This document shows, piece after piece, positions 33,557 to 41,437 of a DNA stretch of 64,000 nucleotides. The notes beneath the pieces were generated by a model that was given only the letters and a program-made list of their open reading frames with translations, was not told where the DNA came from and ran no database searches. Source of the DNA: Geobacteraceae bacterium (GTDB taxonomy: Bacteria; Desulfobacterota; Desulfuromonadia; Geobacterales; Pseudopelobacteraceae); assembly GCA_016720395.1 (NCBI GenBank), contig JADKKR010000002.1, positions 62,001 to 126,000 of the forward strand, read 5' to 3'. Positions within the stretch are counted from its first letter, which is position 1; each line of letters begins with the position of its first letter. Made by a program: the position numbers and the translations under genes.

Positions 33557-34870
33557 CTATTCGTCTCCCTGGCTTTCTTCAATAAATTTCATCAATCCGT
33601 TCTGTTGAAGCTGTTCCATCGTAAGAGTCAGTGTGCGGCCATCCCGTGTGCGCACGGCACGGCATCCGCCGCCGGCGGAATCATCTCCGACAACCAGCAT
33701 GCAGCGGAAGTTCATCCGGCGGGCATATTCCAGCGAGCTGTCGTAGTCGCGCCGGATGATGTCACGGGCAGCGGTGTATCCCTGCGAGCGGAGCAGGTGC
33801 GCCACTTTCAGCACCTCGCGGCGGTCATCACGGCGATTGAACAGCAGGAAGTCACGCGTTGTGCTGGCTTCCAGCTCCGGCCGGTGCTGCAGCGCCTGAA
33901 GCAGGCTCAGCACATTAAAGGTGAACCCCGTGGCAGGAGCATTGAAACCGTAACGGGCCGTCAGGTTGTCGTAGCGCCCGCCGCTGCAGACCGGTTCTCC
34001 GAGGCCGGATACAAAACCTTCGAAGGTGATGCCGGTGTGGTATTCCAGACCGCGCGTCTCACCCAGGTCAATGGTCAGCCGGTCACTGACGCCATGTATC
34101 TCGAGGATATCCAGCACCTGGCAGAGATTGTCCAGTGCCGCGAGAGAGCGGCTGTTCGTCACCACCCGCCGGGCGTCATCCAGCACCTCGCGGCCGCCGA
34201 AAAGACGCGGCAGGGCAGAAATTTCCCTGTGGGAGGCCTCGGGGACACTGTTCGCGGAAAGCACCCGCGCCACGGCCGAAGAATCCTTGCGGGAAACGGC
34301 CTGCTGCAATTCATGCAGTGGCTGTCCCTGGAGGCCTGAAGCCGCCATGATGCCCCTGCAGAACTCAACCTGGCCCATATCGATCTTGAAATCGTCGAAA
34401 CCCAGCCCCTGCAGGGCTTCCACCGCCATGGCGACCATCTCGGCATCCGCCTCGGGCGAATCCAGACCGATCAGCTCCACACCCGACTGGAAGATTTCCC
34501 GGCTGCGACCGGCTTGAATCTCGGTCTGGCGCAGCACCCGGCCGCTGTAGCTGATGCGGTGCGGTAGCGGCCAGTTGTTCAGGCGTGTGGCCACGATGCG
34601 AGCGACCTGCGGGGTTATGTCAGGCGGGAACGCCAGCAGGCGGCCGCTCTGGCGATCATCGAAACGGTACGTCCTGCCTTTCAGCTCTTCGCCCATGCCG
34701 ATCGAGAGGACATCCTCGTACTCCAGCTTGGGAGTGATGATGCGCCGGAATCCCCACAGTTCGAACACGCGGCGGATCCTGCCCTCGATATAGCCGATCT
34801 TGGCCGCCGCATCGGGCAGAAAGTCACTGACCCCGCGCGGCAGGGATATGTCAGGTTTCGTTATGGTCAT
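33557..34870 (-). CDS. hisZ: ATP phosphoribosyltransferase regulatory subunit
   Basis: HisZ is a catalytically dead relative of histidyl-tRNA synthetase that forms the first histidine-biosynthesis enzyme with short-form HisG. The 437 residues keep the class II fold: LPRGVSDFLPDAAAKI, FGGRE, and GLEYHTGITFEGFVSGLGEPVCSGGRYDNL (motif HisA-like). The C-terminal region here retains part of an anticodon-type domain, so a HisS-type role cannot be fully excluded. Start ATG 34870 is taken; an in-frame codon at 34897 lies within a palindromic repeat that fills the leader. The ribosome site is weak. purA follows after 2 bp. Confidence 0.9.
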   Translation of the reverse strand: MTITKPDISLPRGVSDFLPDAAAKIGYIEGRIRRVFELWGFRRIITPKLEYEDVLSIGMGEELKGRTYRFDDRQSGRLLAFPPDITPQVARIVATRLNNWPLPHRISYSGRVLRQTEIQAGRSREIFQSGVELIGLDSPEADAEMVAMAVEALQGLGFDDFKIDMGQVEFCRGIMAASGLQGQPLHELQQAVSRKDSSAVARVLSANSVPEASHREISALPRLFGGREVLDDARRVVTNSRSLAALDNLCQVLDILEIHGVSDRLTIDLGETRGLEYHTGITFEGFVSGLGEPVCSGGRYDNLTARYGFNAPATGFTFNVLSLLQALQHRPELEASTTRDFLLFNRRDDRREVLKVAHLLRSQGYTAARDIIRRDYDSSLEYARRMNFRCMLVVGDDSAGGGCRAVRTRDGRTLTLTMEQLQQNGLMKFIEESQGDE

Positions 34871-34891
34871 AGGGGTCCAATTCTGAAAATC

Positions 34892-34969
34892 AACCACCCC
34901 CTGCCCCTCCTTATCAAGGAGGGGAGCTATAAAATCCCCCTCCTATTTTAGGAGGGGCTAGGGGTGGTA
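34892..34969. repeat. C/G-rich cloverleaf palindrome, copy 1 (hisZ leader)
   Basis: This is a 78-bp element. The outer arms ACCACCCC (34893-34900) and GGGGTGGT (34961-34968) enclose two perfect 9-bp hairpins, CCCCTCCTT/AAGGAGGGG (34904-34924) and CCCCTCCTA/TAGGAGGGG (34937-34957). The whole can fold as a three-way junction. It begins 3 bp past the stop of the secreted-protein gene and ends 22 bp before hisZ ATG. A second copy with the same design is inside uvrB. Confidence 0.88.
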
Positions 34970-34972
34970 AGG

Positions 34973-36484
34973 TTACTCGACCTTCTTGATTGCCAGTGCC
35001 GATGCCCCGCGGCCGCCCATAACGCCCGGACGCTGAACGGTCTGCAGGATCAGCAGTTCGTTGCGACCCTCGTCATAGTAATAGTCCGGCATATAATTCT
35101 GGGTATCGCGAGTACGCCACTTCTCTTCCAGGCTCGATCCATTCCAGGCCATGTTGTACACGGCGCCCTTCTTGTACGAACGGGCATCCCCCAGGACCCA
35201 GAATCCATCGTTCTTGCCGACCAGGATCTCTCCCTTGCCGGTAACCTGGATACGCTGATTCATATAGATTGAGCGGAACTTGTCGCTCGTCACCAGCGGA
35301 TTGGCATCATCTTTCTGGAAGAAGAGCTCCGAACCACCGAACTGGTCATTGCTGCGCCAAAGCTCCTGCAGATTCTGGTCATAAACTACCAGGTAGTTGT
35401 CCCGATTGATCACGATGGAAAGGGTCTTTCCTTCCCGGTCGCGAAACTGGTTGAAGCTGTACAGATCACCGAAGCGCGGCATCTTGACAGGATTCTTCAG
35501 GGTGATTTTAGAGCCGGTCAGAGTTGCCTCGGCAATGTCGCCATAGAAATCGGTATCCCGCCCCATGGACTGGGCATAGAGTTTCTTGGGACCGCCGGCC
35601 AGCGAGAAGCTGCGGAAGAAATAGGGCAAGCCTTTTGCTACCTGCACCAGTGCATCGCCCTTTACCCGCCAGACCTGAGAATCCAGCTCTGCAGATCGCA
35701 TGATGGTGACATAGATATCCAGAACTCCGTCAGCAGCCTCCACCGTATCGACCGAAAGGATCTTCTCCGAACTCCTGAATTCCGTCTCGGCCACCAGCTT
35801 CATATCGGCGCCCTGGCGATAATAGGAAAGCCGCCGTGCTTCACCCAGAAAGATCTCGCGGCTGCCGTCCGGCAGGCTTTTGCCGGTTGCCATCAGATTG
35901 GCGACGCCATCCAGCCGCTTACTCTGCCACCCGGCGCTGTTGCTGCGCTCATAATCAACAGGCTTGATAAACTCTCCAACCGGGGCCGGGCGGACCTGCT
36001 GCTCATATTTTATGAAATCGGATTTTGTGGCAGCAAGCGGGGCAACTGCGGCCGGTACCGTAGCCGCGGAAATTGCAGGAATCTGCCCTGCAGCATTGAT
36101 TTTAACCAGATCAGCAGACAGCTTTTCGGCCAGTTTGCCCACTGCCGGGATCAGTTCATCCTGACTCTCACCCTGCACAAATGAACGGGTAATGCTCCTG
36201 CCGGCAGCCGTTTTGGCCAGGGCATCGATACTGAACACCTTGCCAATTGTAACGTAGGTACCGGTAACAACAACATCCGCCTCGGCAGCACTGCCGACAG
36301 CCATGATCTTATCACCACTCAGGCGGGATGACAGCAGCACCTGCAGTGTGGCTTTCATCTCGTCCCGGTTCGGTACGCCAATGGCATTCATATCCGCAAC
36401 AAACACCCGCAACTGGGCGGCCTGCACCGACACGGCACACAGAAGGAGCATCACTATCGCCAGCATCGCCTGTAATTTTTTCAT
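34973..36484 (-). CDS. Secreted hypothetical protein, beta-propeller-like
   Basis: A signal peptide (MKKLQAMLAIVMLLLCAVSVQA) starts at ATG 36484 behind GGAGG; the frame extends 60 nt further upstream without a ribosome site. The mature part starts with a domain reminiscent of lipoprotein-assembly or TolB-type proteins (LRVFVADMNAIGVPNRDEMKATLQVLLSSRLSG). An Ala/Pro-rich linker follows, then about 300 residues of repeating beta-strands (EIFLGEARRLSYYRQ, KTLSIVINRDNYLVVYDQNLQELWRSNDQFGG) like an FG-GAP/PQQ propeller. Similar Geobacter proteins are uncharacterised. It is probably periplasmic or outer-membrane associated. Length is 503 residues. Confidence 0.8.
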   Translation of the reverse strand: MKKLQAMLAIVMLLLCAVSVQAAQLRVFVADMNAIGVPNRDEMKATLQVLLSSRLSGDKIMAVGSAAEADVVVTGTYVTIGKVFSIDALAKTAAGRSITRSFVQGESQDELIPAVGKLAEKLSADLVKINAAGQIPAISAATVPAAVAPLAATKSDFIKYEQQVRPAPVGEFIKPVDYERSNSAGWQSKRLDGVANLMATGKSLPDGSREIFLGEARRLSYYRQGADMKLVAETEFRSSEKILSVDTVEAADGVLDIYVTIMRSAELDSQVWRVKGDALVQVAKGLPYFFRSFSLAGGPKKLYAQSMGRDTDFYGDIAEATLTGSKITLKNPVKMPRFGDLYSFNQFRDREGKTLSIVINRDNYLVVYDQNLQELWRSNDQFGGSELFFQKDDANPLVTSDKFRSIYMNQRIQVTGKGEILVGKNDGFWVLGDARSYKKGAVYNMAWNGSSLEEKWRTRDTQNYMPDYYYDEGRNELLILQTVQRPGVMGGRGASALAIKKVE

Positions 36485-36569
36485 CGTGCCTCCACAGCAG
36501 GGTATAAGCCGGCGGATTATCGCAAATGTACGGGGTAAAGTCAAAGTAAACCTATATGAATGGCTGGAA

Positions 36570-36706
36570 TAACACAGAGCAACAGAGCGACAGAGGACTG
36601 CACAGACTTTACTATGAATTCAGGTAGATATCCGTATTCTTCCTCGCCTGACCTTCTAGCTAGATGGTCACGTGGTCATACTCTGTTGCTCAGTTGCTCT
36701 GTGTTT
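36570..36706. repeat. CACAGAG palindromic repeat, copy 4 (B type)
   Basis: The left arm AACACAGAGCAACAGAG (36571-36587, then CGACAGAG) and right arm (36681-36706) are inverted with 83 bp between. It lies in the 305-bp gap between the porin terminator and the secreted-protein start. B-type arms have a C-A-A between units where A-type arms have G-C. Confidence 0.85.
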
Positions 36707-36737
36707 CAATTGTTTTCAGGCTCTTTATTCTAAACAC

Positions 36738-36767
36738 AAAAAAAGGGCGGGATTTCTCCCGCCCTTT
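36738..36767 (-). terminator. Terminator of the porin gene
   Basis: The stem AAAGGGCGGGA / TCCCGCCCTTT with a TTTC loop is followed on the minus strand by TTTGTG. It lies 23 bp past the porin stop. Confidence 0.85.
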
Positions 36768-36789
36768 CGGACTGCCATCAATCTGCAGA

Positions 36790-38154
36790 TTAGAACTTGA
36801 ACTGTGCGTGCAGACGCATCGAGTAGGGGTTCTCAGGATCTTTGGTTCCGGTTACGTCGGCTTTGTCGTACAGGCCGCCGAGGATCATGTAAGCTGCTGT
36901 GGTCTTGAGTGTCAGGTTCGGGGACACTTTGTAACCTGCAGCGAGGTTCAGTTCAGTTCCCATGAAGTCGGAAGAATTTTTGGCAACTTCACCGGAAGCC
37001 GGTGTCCAACCAAAACCAACGTTACCGTTTGCAAAAATCTTGTCGGTCAGGTTGGCATCATAGCCCATGCTCAGCAGGGCGATATTGGTAACATTACGGC
37101 GGAGATAGGTATCGGTGGTTGAAGGCGAGTTGTTCTGGTCGCGGACCATAATCTGCATATTGCCTTCATTGTAGGTGTTAACAGATGAGGTCACCCAACC
37201 TTTATAGTGTGATGCGCTGTTGCTGTTATTTCCCGAAGTAAACAGGAAGGCTGCTCTGGCGGTGCCGGGGCCAACTGCAGCCTTGGCTGCAACATTGGCG
37301 GCATAGCCGTGGAACTGCTTGCTACTGCCGACAGCGGCACCGTTTTTCTGGTGGCCTGCCTGTGCTGCAACGAAACCGCTCAGTGTCAACGGACCGACCT
37401 TGCTCTCACCGCTCAAACCAAAGGTGTGCAGCAGGATGGCATTGTCGGCATTGGCGAGGTCGAGGCCGTTCTGTGCAGAAGCAACGCCACCAGTGTTGCC
37501 GGCAGCATAGTCAGCCAGGAAGTAGTAGGAAAGCGCAACCTTGGTATCCTTGCTGAATGCAAAGGTATTGTCCATGATGAACAGGTCCTTGTTCTTGTCG
37601 CCAAGACGAGTAGAACCGTCAAGGCTTGCAGCAGCATCATCATCAAAACGGGAGAATCCAACACCCAGAGTATAGGCGCCCATCTTGGTGGTGGTCATGA
37701 TGGCCGGCAGGTCGGCTGAAATAAACAGACCTTTGATGGTATCATTATAGGCCTGAAGACCGACCTTTGAGTTGAAGTTCTTGCCCAGGTTGAAATCAAG
37801 GTACATATGCTTGAGCTCGAAATTGGTGAAGTCGGTATCCAAATCACCTGCTGTTGCGCTTCTACCGGCACCGAAACGGTTATCGAACTCAAAATGTGTG
37901 ACCAGTTTGAGGTCGTCGCTGGCCTTGGCGATGTACTGCAGTCGGGCGCGCTGCTCAAAGTAGTTGTTCATTTTCAGTTTCTCTGCTCTGTTAGCCGGGC
38001 TGAAATTACCAGCAGTACCTGCCTGGAAGTTGGAGAAAGTGGTGCTGAAGGCGTAGGAACCGTGGAACTCGTTCTCCAATGCCATTGCCGGTACCGAGAT
38101 AGCGGCCAGGGCGCCTGCTGCTGCCAGGATTGTTACTGTTTTCTTCAAACTCAT
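36790..38154 (-). CDS. Outer-membrane beta-barrel porin
   Basis: The 454-residue protein has a signal peptide (MSLKKTVTILAAAGALAAISVPAMA). It then has alternating beta-strand patterns (YFEQRARLQYIAKASDDLKLVTHFEFDNRFG; MYLDFNLGKNFNSKVGLQAYND) and ends in a terminal Phe, as in outer-membrane barrels. Such porins are common and abundant in Geobacter-type bacteria. ATG 38154 is chosen for its GGGAGG site. It is monocistronic, with its own terminator, and is preceded by an unusually long leader of about 350 nt with a promoter near 38512-38541. Confidence 0.88.
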   Translation of the reverse strand: MSLKKTVTILAAAGALAAISVPAMALENEFHGSYAFSTTFSNFQAGTAGNFSPANRAEKLKMNNYFEQRARLQYIAKASDDLKLVTHFEFDNRFGAGRSATAGDLDTDFTNFELKHMYLDFNLGKNFNSKVGLQAYNDTIKGLFISADLPAIMTTTKMGAYTLGVGFSRFDDDAAASLDGSTRLGDKNKDLFIMDNTFAFSKDTKVALSYYFLADYAAGNTGGVASAQNGLDLANADNAILLHTFGLSGESKVGPLTLSGFVAAQAGHQKNGAAVGSSKQFHGYAANVAAKAAVGPGTARAAFLFTSGNNSNSASHYKGWVTSSVNTYNEGNMQIMVRDQNNSPSTTDTYLRRNVTNIALLSMGYDANLTDKIFANGNVGFGWTPASGEVAKNSSDFMGTELNLAAGYKVSPNLTLKTTAAYMILGGLYDKADVTGTKDPENPYSMRLHAQFKF

Positions 38155-38384
38155 GTGTGCCTCCCTCAATTTTTATTAAATGCCTTGATACTTCTGCTGA
38201 CAACCAAATCGATTACTGCCCAATTATTGTGATTACGGGTCACCACCTTTCCTTTATGGGCTGTACTTCAACAGACGGACCTGCGTACATTTGAATCCTC
38301 AAAACACAAATACCCTTGAATCACCCGCAACAACAGGGCAACCCAAAGGTATATACTAATACATCTCGCTTTTTTGATGTTTCC

Positions 38385-38396
38385 TGAAACGTTTCA
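38385..38396. promoter_or_regulatory. LacI-family-like operator palindrome
   Basis: TGAAACGTTTCA is a perfect 12-bp palindrome with the central CG of LacI/GalR-family operators. It lies about 120 nt downstream of the predicted porin promoter inside the long leader, so it could act as a roadblock operator. The cognate regulator is not in the window. Confidence 0.35.
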
Positions 38397-38511
38397 CAGT
38401 GGTTTCGCTCCCGGTTAGGTTGTGGTCGAAAAAGTTCGAACACTCTTTAAATCAATCGGTTAGCTACTAGAAGGAGATCGTTTGTCTCAGCTATGTTTTA
38501 TAATGGTGTTT

Positions 38512-38541
38512 GATATACACAATAAATCAAACGGTTGTCAA
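38512..38541 (-). promoter_or_regulatory. Promoter of the porin gene
   Basis: A perfect TTGACA and TATATC on the minus strand with 18 nt between. It gives a leader of about 350 nt before porin ATG 38154. The 500-bp gap 38155-38654 is otherwise AT-rich and without an ORF. Confidence 0.5.
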
Positions 38542-38654
38542 GAAAAAAAACCCGATTTTGTTTTAACACGCCGTAACTGCTAAAATAATCTTAATCTATC
38601 ACCCGACCTGCCGATCCGGATCAGCGTATTAGCGAGGCATTTTCGCCACAGGCA

Positions 38655-39068
38655 TCAGGCACTGATGTGACCGCACTGGCAGATTTCAGTCAGCACGCCA
38701 TTGCTGCTCTTGGGGTGTATAAAGGCGATCCGTGTCCCGTGGGCACCGTCGCGCGGCTTCTCGTCGACCATCCGTGCCCCCTCGGCCATCAACCGGGCGA
38801 TGGCGGCCTCGATGTCTTCCACCTCGTAGGCCAGATGATGGATACCGGGGCCGTTCTTCTCTATGAACTTTGCCACCGGACTCTCTTCCGAAGTCGGCTC
38901 CAGCAGTTCTATCTTGGATTCACCGACCTGCAGCATGGCAACCCGGACCTTCTGCTCGGCAACCTCCTCAATGCCGGCAAAGGGCATGGCAAGCTGGTCA
39001 CGGTAGAAGGGGATGCTCTCCTCGAGGGATCTGACGGCAATGCCGATGTGGTTGATCTTTGTAAGCAT
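38655..39068 (-). CDS. mce: Methylmalonyl-CoA epimerase
   Basis: The 137-residue vicinal-oxygen-chelate enzyme converts (S)- and (R)-methylmalonyl-CoA. Motifs are INHIGIAVRSLEESIPFY (first metal His), GIHHLAYEVEDIEAAI (second His) and the Glu in SSNGVLTEICQ. It is the last gene of the methylmalonyl-CoA block, linking the carboxylase product to the mutase encoded upstream. A repeat-borne GxxExxY gene is inserted between it and the mutase. Confidence 0.95.
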   Translation of the reverse strand: MLTKINHIGIAVRSLEESIPFYRDQLAMPFAGIEEVAEQKVRVAMLQVGESKIELLEPTSEESPVAKFIEKNGPGIHHLAYEVEDIEAAIARLMAEGARMVDEKPRDGAHGTRIAFIHPKSSNGVLTEICQCGHISA

Positions 39069-39087
39069 GGTTAAAACCTTTCTTTAT

Positions 39088-39531
39088 TAAACACAGAGGC
39101 ACGGAGTACACAGAGAAAACCAATATAATGAACCTTATAGAACCATCCTTTTGATTCCATCAGTCATTCGTGACGTATAAAAATTCAAAATGAGACCTGT
39201 TGACAAGCCCGATAGCCTCATGTAAGTCAGGAGTTGGGACTCATGTATTGGTACAATATTCTCTACGCATTTCAGCTCAACAACCACAGTGCCCTCGACA
39301 ATAATATCTATTCGAAGCCCTGCTTCAAGGCGTATGCCTTTATAAATAACCGGGAGCGCCTTCTGTCTCTCAAATGATAAACCTAATAGCTGAAGTTCGT
39401 GACACAGGCACGTTTCATATACTGACTCAAGCAACCCTGGTCCAAGCGATTTGTGAACTTCTATGGCTGCACCAATAATTTTTTCTGTTATCGAGTTTTT
39501 CCCCTCTGTGTTCTCTGTGCCTCTGTGTTTA
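39088..39531. mobile_element. CACAGAG repeat copy 5 enclosing a GxxExxY gene
   Basis: A-type arms at 39088-39118 and 39501-39530 are inverted and carry three CACAGAG-like units each. They enclose about 380 bp occupied by the GxxExxY ORF. No direct target duplication could be identified by eye. The other eight copies in the window have the same arms with short or non-coding interiors. The unit therefore resembles an autonomous element with non-autonomous derivatives, although no transposase is present. Confidence 0.6.
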
Positions 39532-39536
39532 TTCAA
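39135..39536 (-). CDS. GxxExxY protein (PD-(D/E)XK nuclease-like)
   Basis: The 133-residue protein has the defining motif GxxExxY (GPGLLESVYETCL near 32-44). It also has the restriction-endonuclease-like core, RLEAGLRIDIIVEGTVVVELKCVE, where the Asp and the ExK pair fit a metal site, and SQLLTYMRL after it. The family's function is not established. TTG 39536 with GGAG 7 nt upstream is the likely start; no ATG exists before the fold begins. Residues 3-12 (KHRGTENTEG) are encoded by the repeat arm itself, so gene and repeat are physically one unit. It lies between the mutase and epimerase genes in the same direction. Confidence 0.8.
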   Translation of the reverse strand: MNKHRGTENTEGKNSITEKIIGAAIEVHKSLGPGLLESVYETCLCHELQLLGLSFERQKALPVIYKGIRLEAGLRIDIIVEGTVVVELKCVENIVPIHESQLLTYMRLSGLSTGLILNFYTSRMTDGIKRMVL

Positions 39537-39555
39537 GACGCTGCTCCGTGGTGGG

Positions 39556-41208
39556 CTACAAAACAACCGTTTCCGTATGCTTGCCGAAGACCCCGCGGAA
39601 GACGTCGGCGATCTCGCCCAGCGTGGCGTAGGTCTTGACCGCTGCCAGGATGTGCGGCATGAGGTTGTCTGTGCCCCTGGCGGCTGTTTCCAGTGTTTTC
39701 AGCGCTGCCTGCACCGCTGCTGCATCCCGCCCGGCTTTCATTCCGGCCAGGGATTTCTTCTGCGAGATCTCAACCTCTTCCTTTACCTTGAGCAGACCGG
39801 TCGGAGGCGGTTCCTTGACGGTGAACTTGTTGACGCCGACGATAATCAGTTCGTCCTTTTCGATGGCCTTCTGGTAGGCATAGGCCGAGTCCTGGATCTC
39901 CTTCTGCTGGAAACCCCGGGAGATGGCCTCTACGGCACCGCCCAGTTGGTCGATCTTCTCGATGTACGCAAGCGACGCCTGCTCGATCTGGTCGGTCAGC
40001 GACTCCACCAGGAAAGAACCGGCCAGCGGGTCGATGGAATCTGCCGCGCCCGATTCATAGGCTATCACCTGCTGGGTGCGCAGGGCGATGCGGACGGAGT
40101 CCTCCGTCGGCAGAGCCAGGGCCTCATCGCGGGAGTTGGTGTGCAGTGACTGGGTGCCGCCCAGTACGGCAGAAAGGGCCTGGATGGTGACGCGCATGAT
40201 GTTGTTGTCCGGCTGCTGGGCGGTGAGGGTGCAGCCGGCGGTCTGGGTGTGGAAGCGCAGCATCTGGGATTTGGGATCCTTGGCGCCGAAGCGCTCCTTC
40301 ATGATCCTGGCCCAGATACGACGGGCGGCACGGAACTTGGCCACCTCTTCGAACAGGTTGTTGTGGGCGTTGAAGAAAAATGCCAGGCGCGGGGCAAAAT
40401 CGTCCACTTCCAGGCCGGCCTTGATGGCGGCGTCAACGTAGGCGATACCGTCGGCCAGGGTAAAGGCGACTTCCTGTACCGCACTGGAGCCGGCCTCACG
40501 GATATGGTAGCCGGAGATGGAGATGGTGTTCCACTTGGGTACGTGATCCTTGCAGTAGGCGAAGATGTCGGTGATGATCCTCATCGACTCCTTGGGGGGA
40601 TAGATGTAGGTGCCGCGGGCCATGTACTCCTTGAGGATGTCGTTCTGAATGGTGCCGGAGATCTTGTCCGCCGCAGTGCCCTGTTTTTCCGCAACCGCAA
40701 TGTACATGCAGAGCAGGATGGCAGCGGTGGAATTGATCGTCATGGAGGTGGAGACCGTATCCAGCGGAATGCCGTCGAAGAGAATCTCCATGTCGGCCAG
40801 CGAATCGATGGCCACGCCGACCTTGCCGACTTCACCCTGGCTCATGGCGGCATCGGAATCGTATCCCATCTGGGTCGGCAGGTCAAAGGCCACCGAGAGT
40901 CCGGTTTGACCGGCCGAGAGCAGATATTTGTAACGCTCATTGGATTCCTTGGCCGTGCCGAAACCGGCATACTGGCGCATGGTCCAGAAACGGCCGCGAT
41001 ACATGGTCGGCTGCACACCGCGGGTATAGGGATAGTCTCCGGGGAAACCGAGCTGTTCTTCATAGCCGGGATAGTCGAAACCGGGGGTAAAGCAGCGCTC
41101 CATCTCTATGTTGGAGGAGGTCAGGAATTTTTCCATCCGCTCCGGCGAACGGGCGATATTCTTGGCGACAACGGCCTTCCACTTTTCTTTACGTTCCTGG
41201 ATGCTCAT
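39556..41208 (-). CDS. Methylmalonyl-CoA mutase, catalytic subunit without B12 domain
   Basis: The 550 residues are the (beta/alpha)8 substrate-binding part of methylmalonyl-CoA mutase: PYTRGVQPTMYRGRFWTMRQYAGFGTA, RFHTQTAGCTLTAQQPDNNIMRVT and GTQSLHTNSRDEALALPTE. The protein ends at IADVFRGVFGKHTETVVL. The C-terminal cobalamin-binding domain (DxHxxG) is absent, so a separate small B12 subunit must exist elsewhere, as in split mutases. It interconverts succinyl-CoA and methylmalonyl-CoA. ATG 41208 is taken because AGGGG precedes it. The carboxylase genes are upstream and the epimerase gene is downstream. Confidence 0.95.
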   Translation of the reverse strand: MSIQERKEKWKAVVAKNIARSPERMEKFLTSSNIEMERCFTPGFDYPGYEEQLGFPGDYPYTRGVQPTMYRGRFWTMRQYAGFGTAKESNERYKYLLSAGQTGLSVAFDLPTQMGYDSDAAMSQGEVGKVGVAIDSLADMEILFDGIPLDTVSTSMTINSTAAILLCMYIAVAEKQGTAADKISGTIQNDILKEYMARGTYIYPPKESMRIITDIFAYCKDHVPKWNTISISGYHIREAGSSAVQEVAFTLADGIAYVDAAIKAGLEVDDFAPRLAFFFNAHNNLFEEVAKFRAARRIWARIMKERFGAKDPKSQMLRFHTQTAGCTLTAQQPDNNIMRVTIQALSAVLGGTQSLHTNSRDEALALPTEDSVRIALRTQQVIAYESGAADSIDPLAGSFLVESLTDQIEQASLAYIEKIDQLGGAVEAISRGFQQKEIQDSAYAYQKAIEKDELIIVGVNKFTVKEPPPTGLLKVKEEVEISQKKSLAGMKAGRDAAAVQAALKTLETAARGTDNLMPHILAAVKTYATLGEIADVFRGVFGKHTETVVL

Positions 41209-41248
41209 ATATGGCCCCTTTAAATTATTGTATTCAACCAAACTACTT

Positions 41249-41345
41249 GAAACACAGAGCAACTGAGCAACGGAGAGAATCTGAAGTTCGTTTTTTCCTG
41301 ATTTTTGGCTTTAACGTTCTCTGTTGCTCTGTTGCTCTGTGTTAT
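41249..41345. repeat. CACAGAG palindromic repeat, copy 6 (B type)
   Basis: B-type arms at 41250-41277 and 41317-41343 are inverted, with about 39 bp of T-rich sequence between, between the mutase and carboxylase genes. The arms pair over about 27 bp. Confidence 0.87.
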
Positions 41346-41372
41346 TCAGCCTGTCATTTACGATTCAATAAG

Positions 41373-41412
41373 AAAAGCCAGGGGAGAAGATAACCTCCCC
41401 GCCCTGGCCTTT
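41373..41412 (-). terminator. Terminator of the carboxylase alpha gene
   Basis: GCCAGG(n)GGGGAG pairs with CTCCCC and GCCCTGGC in an imperfect stem across 41374-41410, with a TTTTCTT tail on the minus strand. This suggests that the carboxylase and mutase genes are at least partly separate transcripts. Confidence 0.65.
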
Positions 41413-41437
41413 GTTCATCTCAACATTTGCAACCCAG

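Noticed and set aside
34892..34969. rho-independent terminator only
   Set aside because: Although hairpins are present, the identical three-part architecture and length inside uvrB show that it is a repeat element; no T-run follows.
38155..38505. c-di-GMP (GEMM) riboswitch in the porin leader
   Set aside because: I looked for the GEMM conserved core on the minus strand and did not find it.
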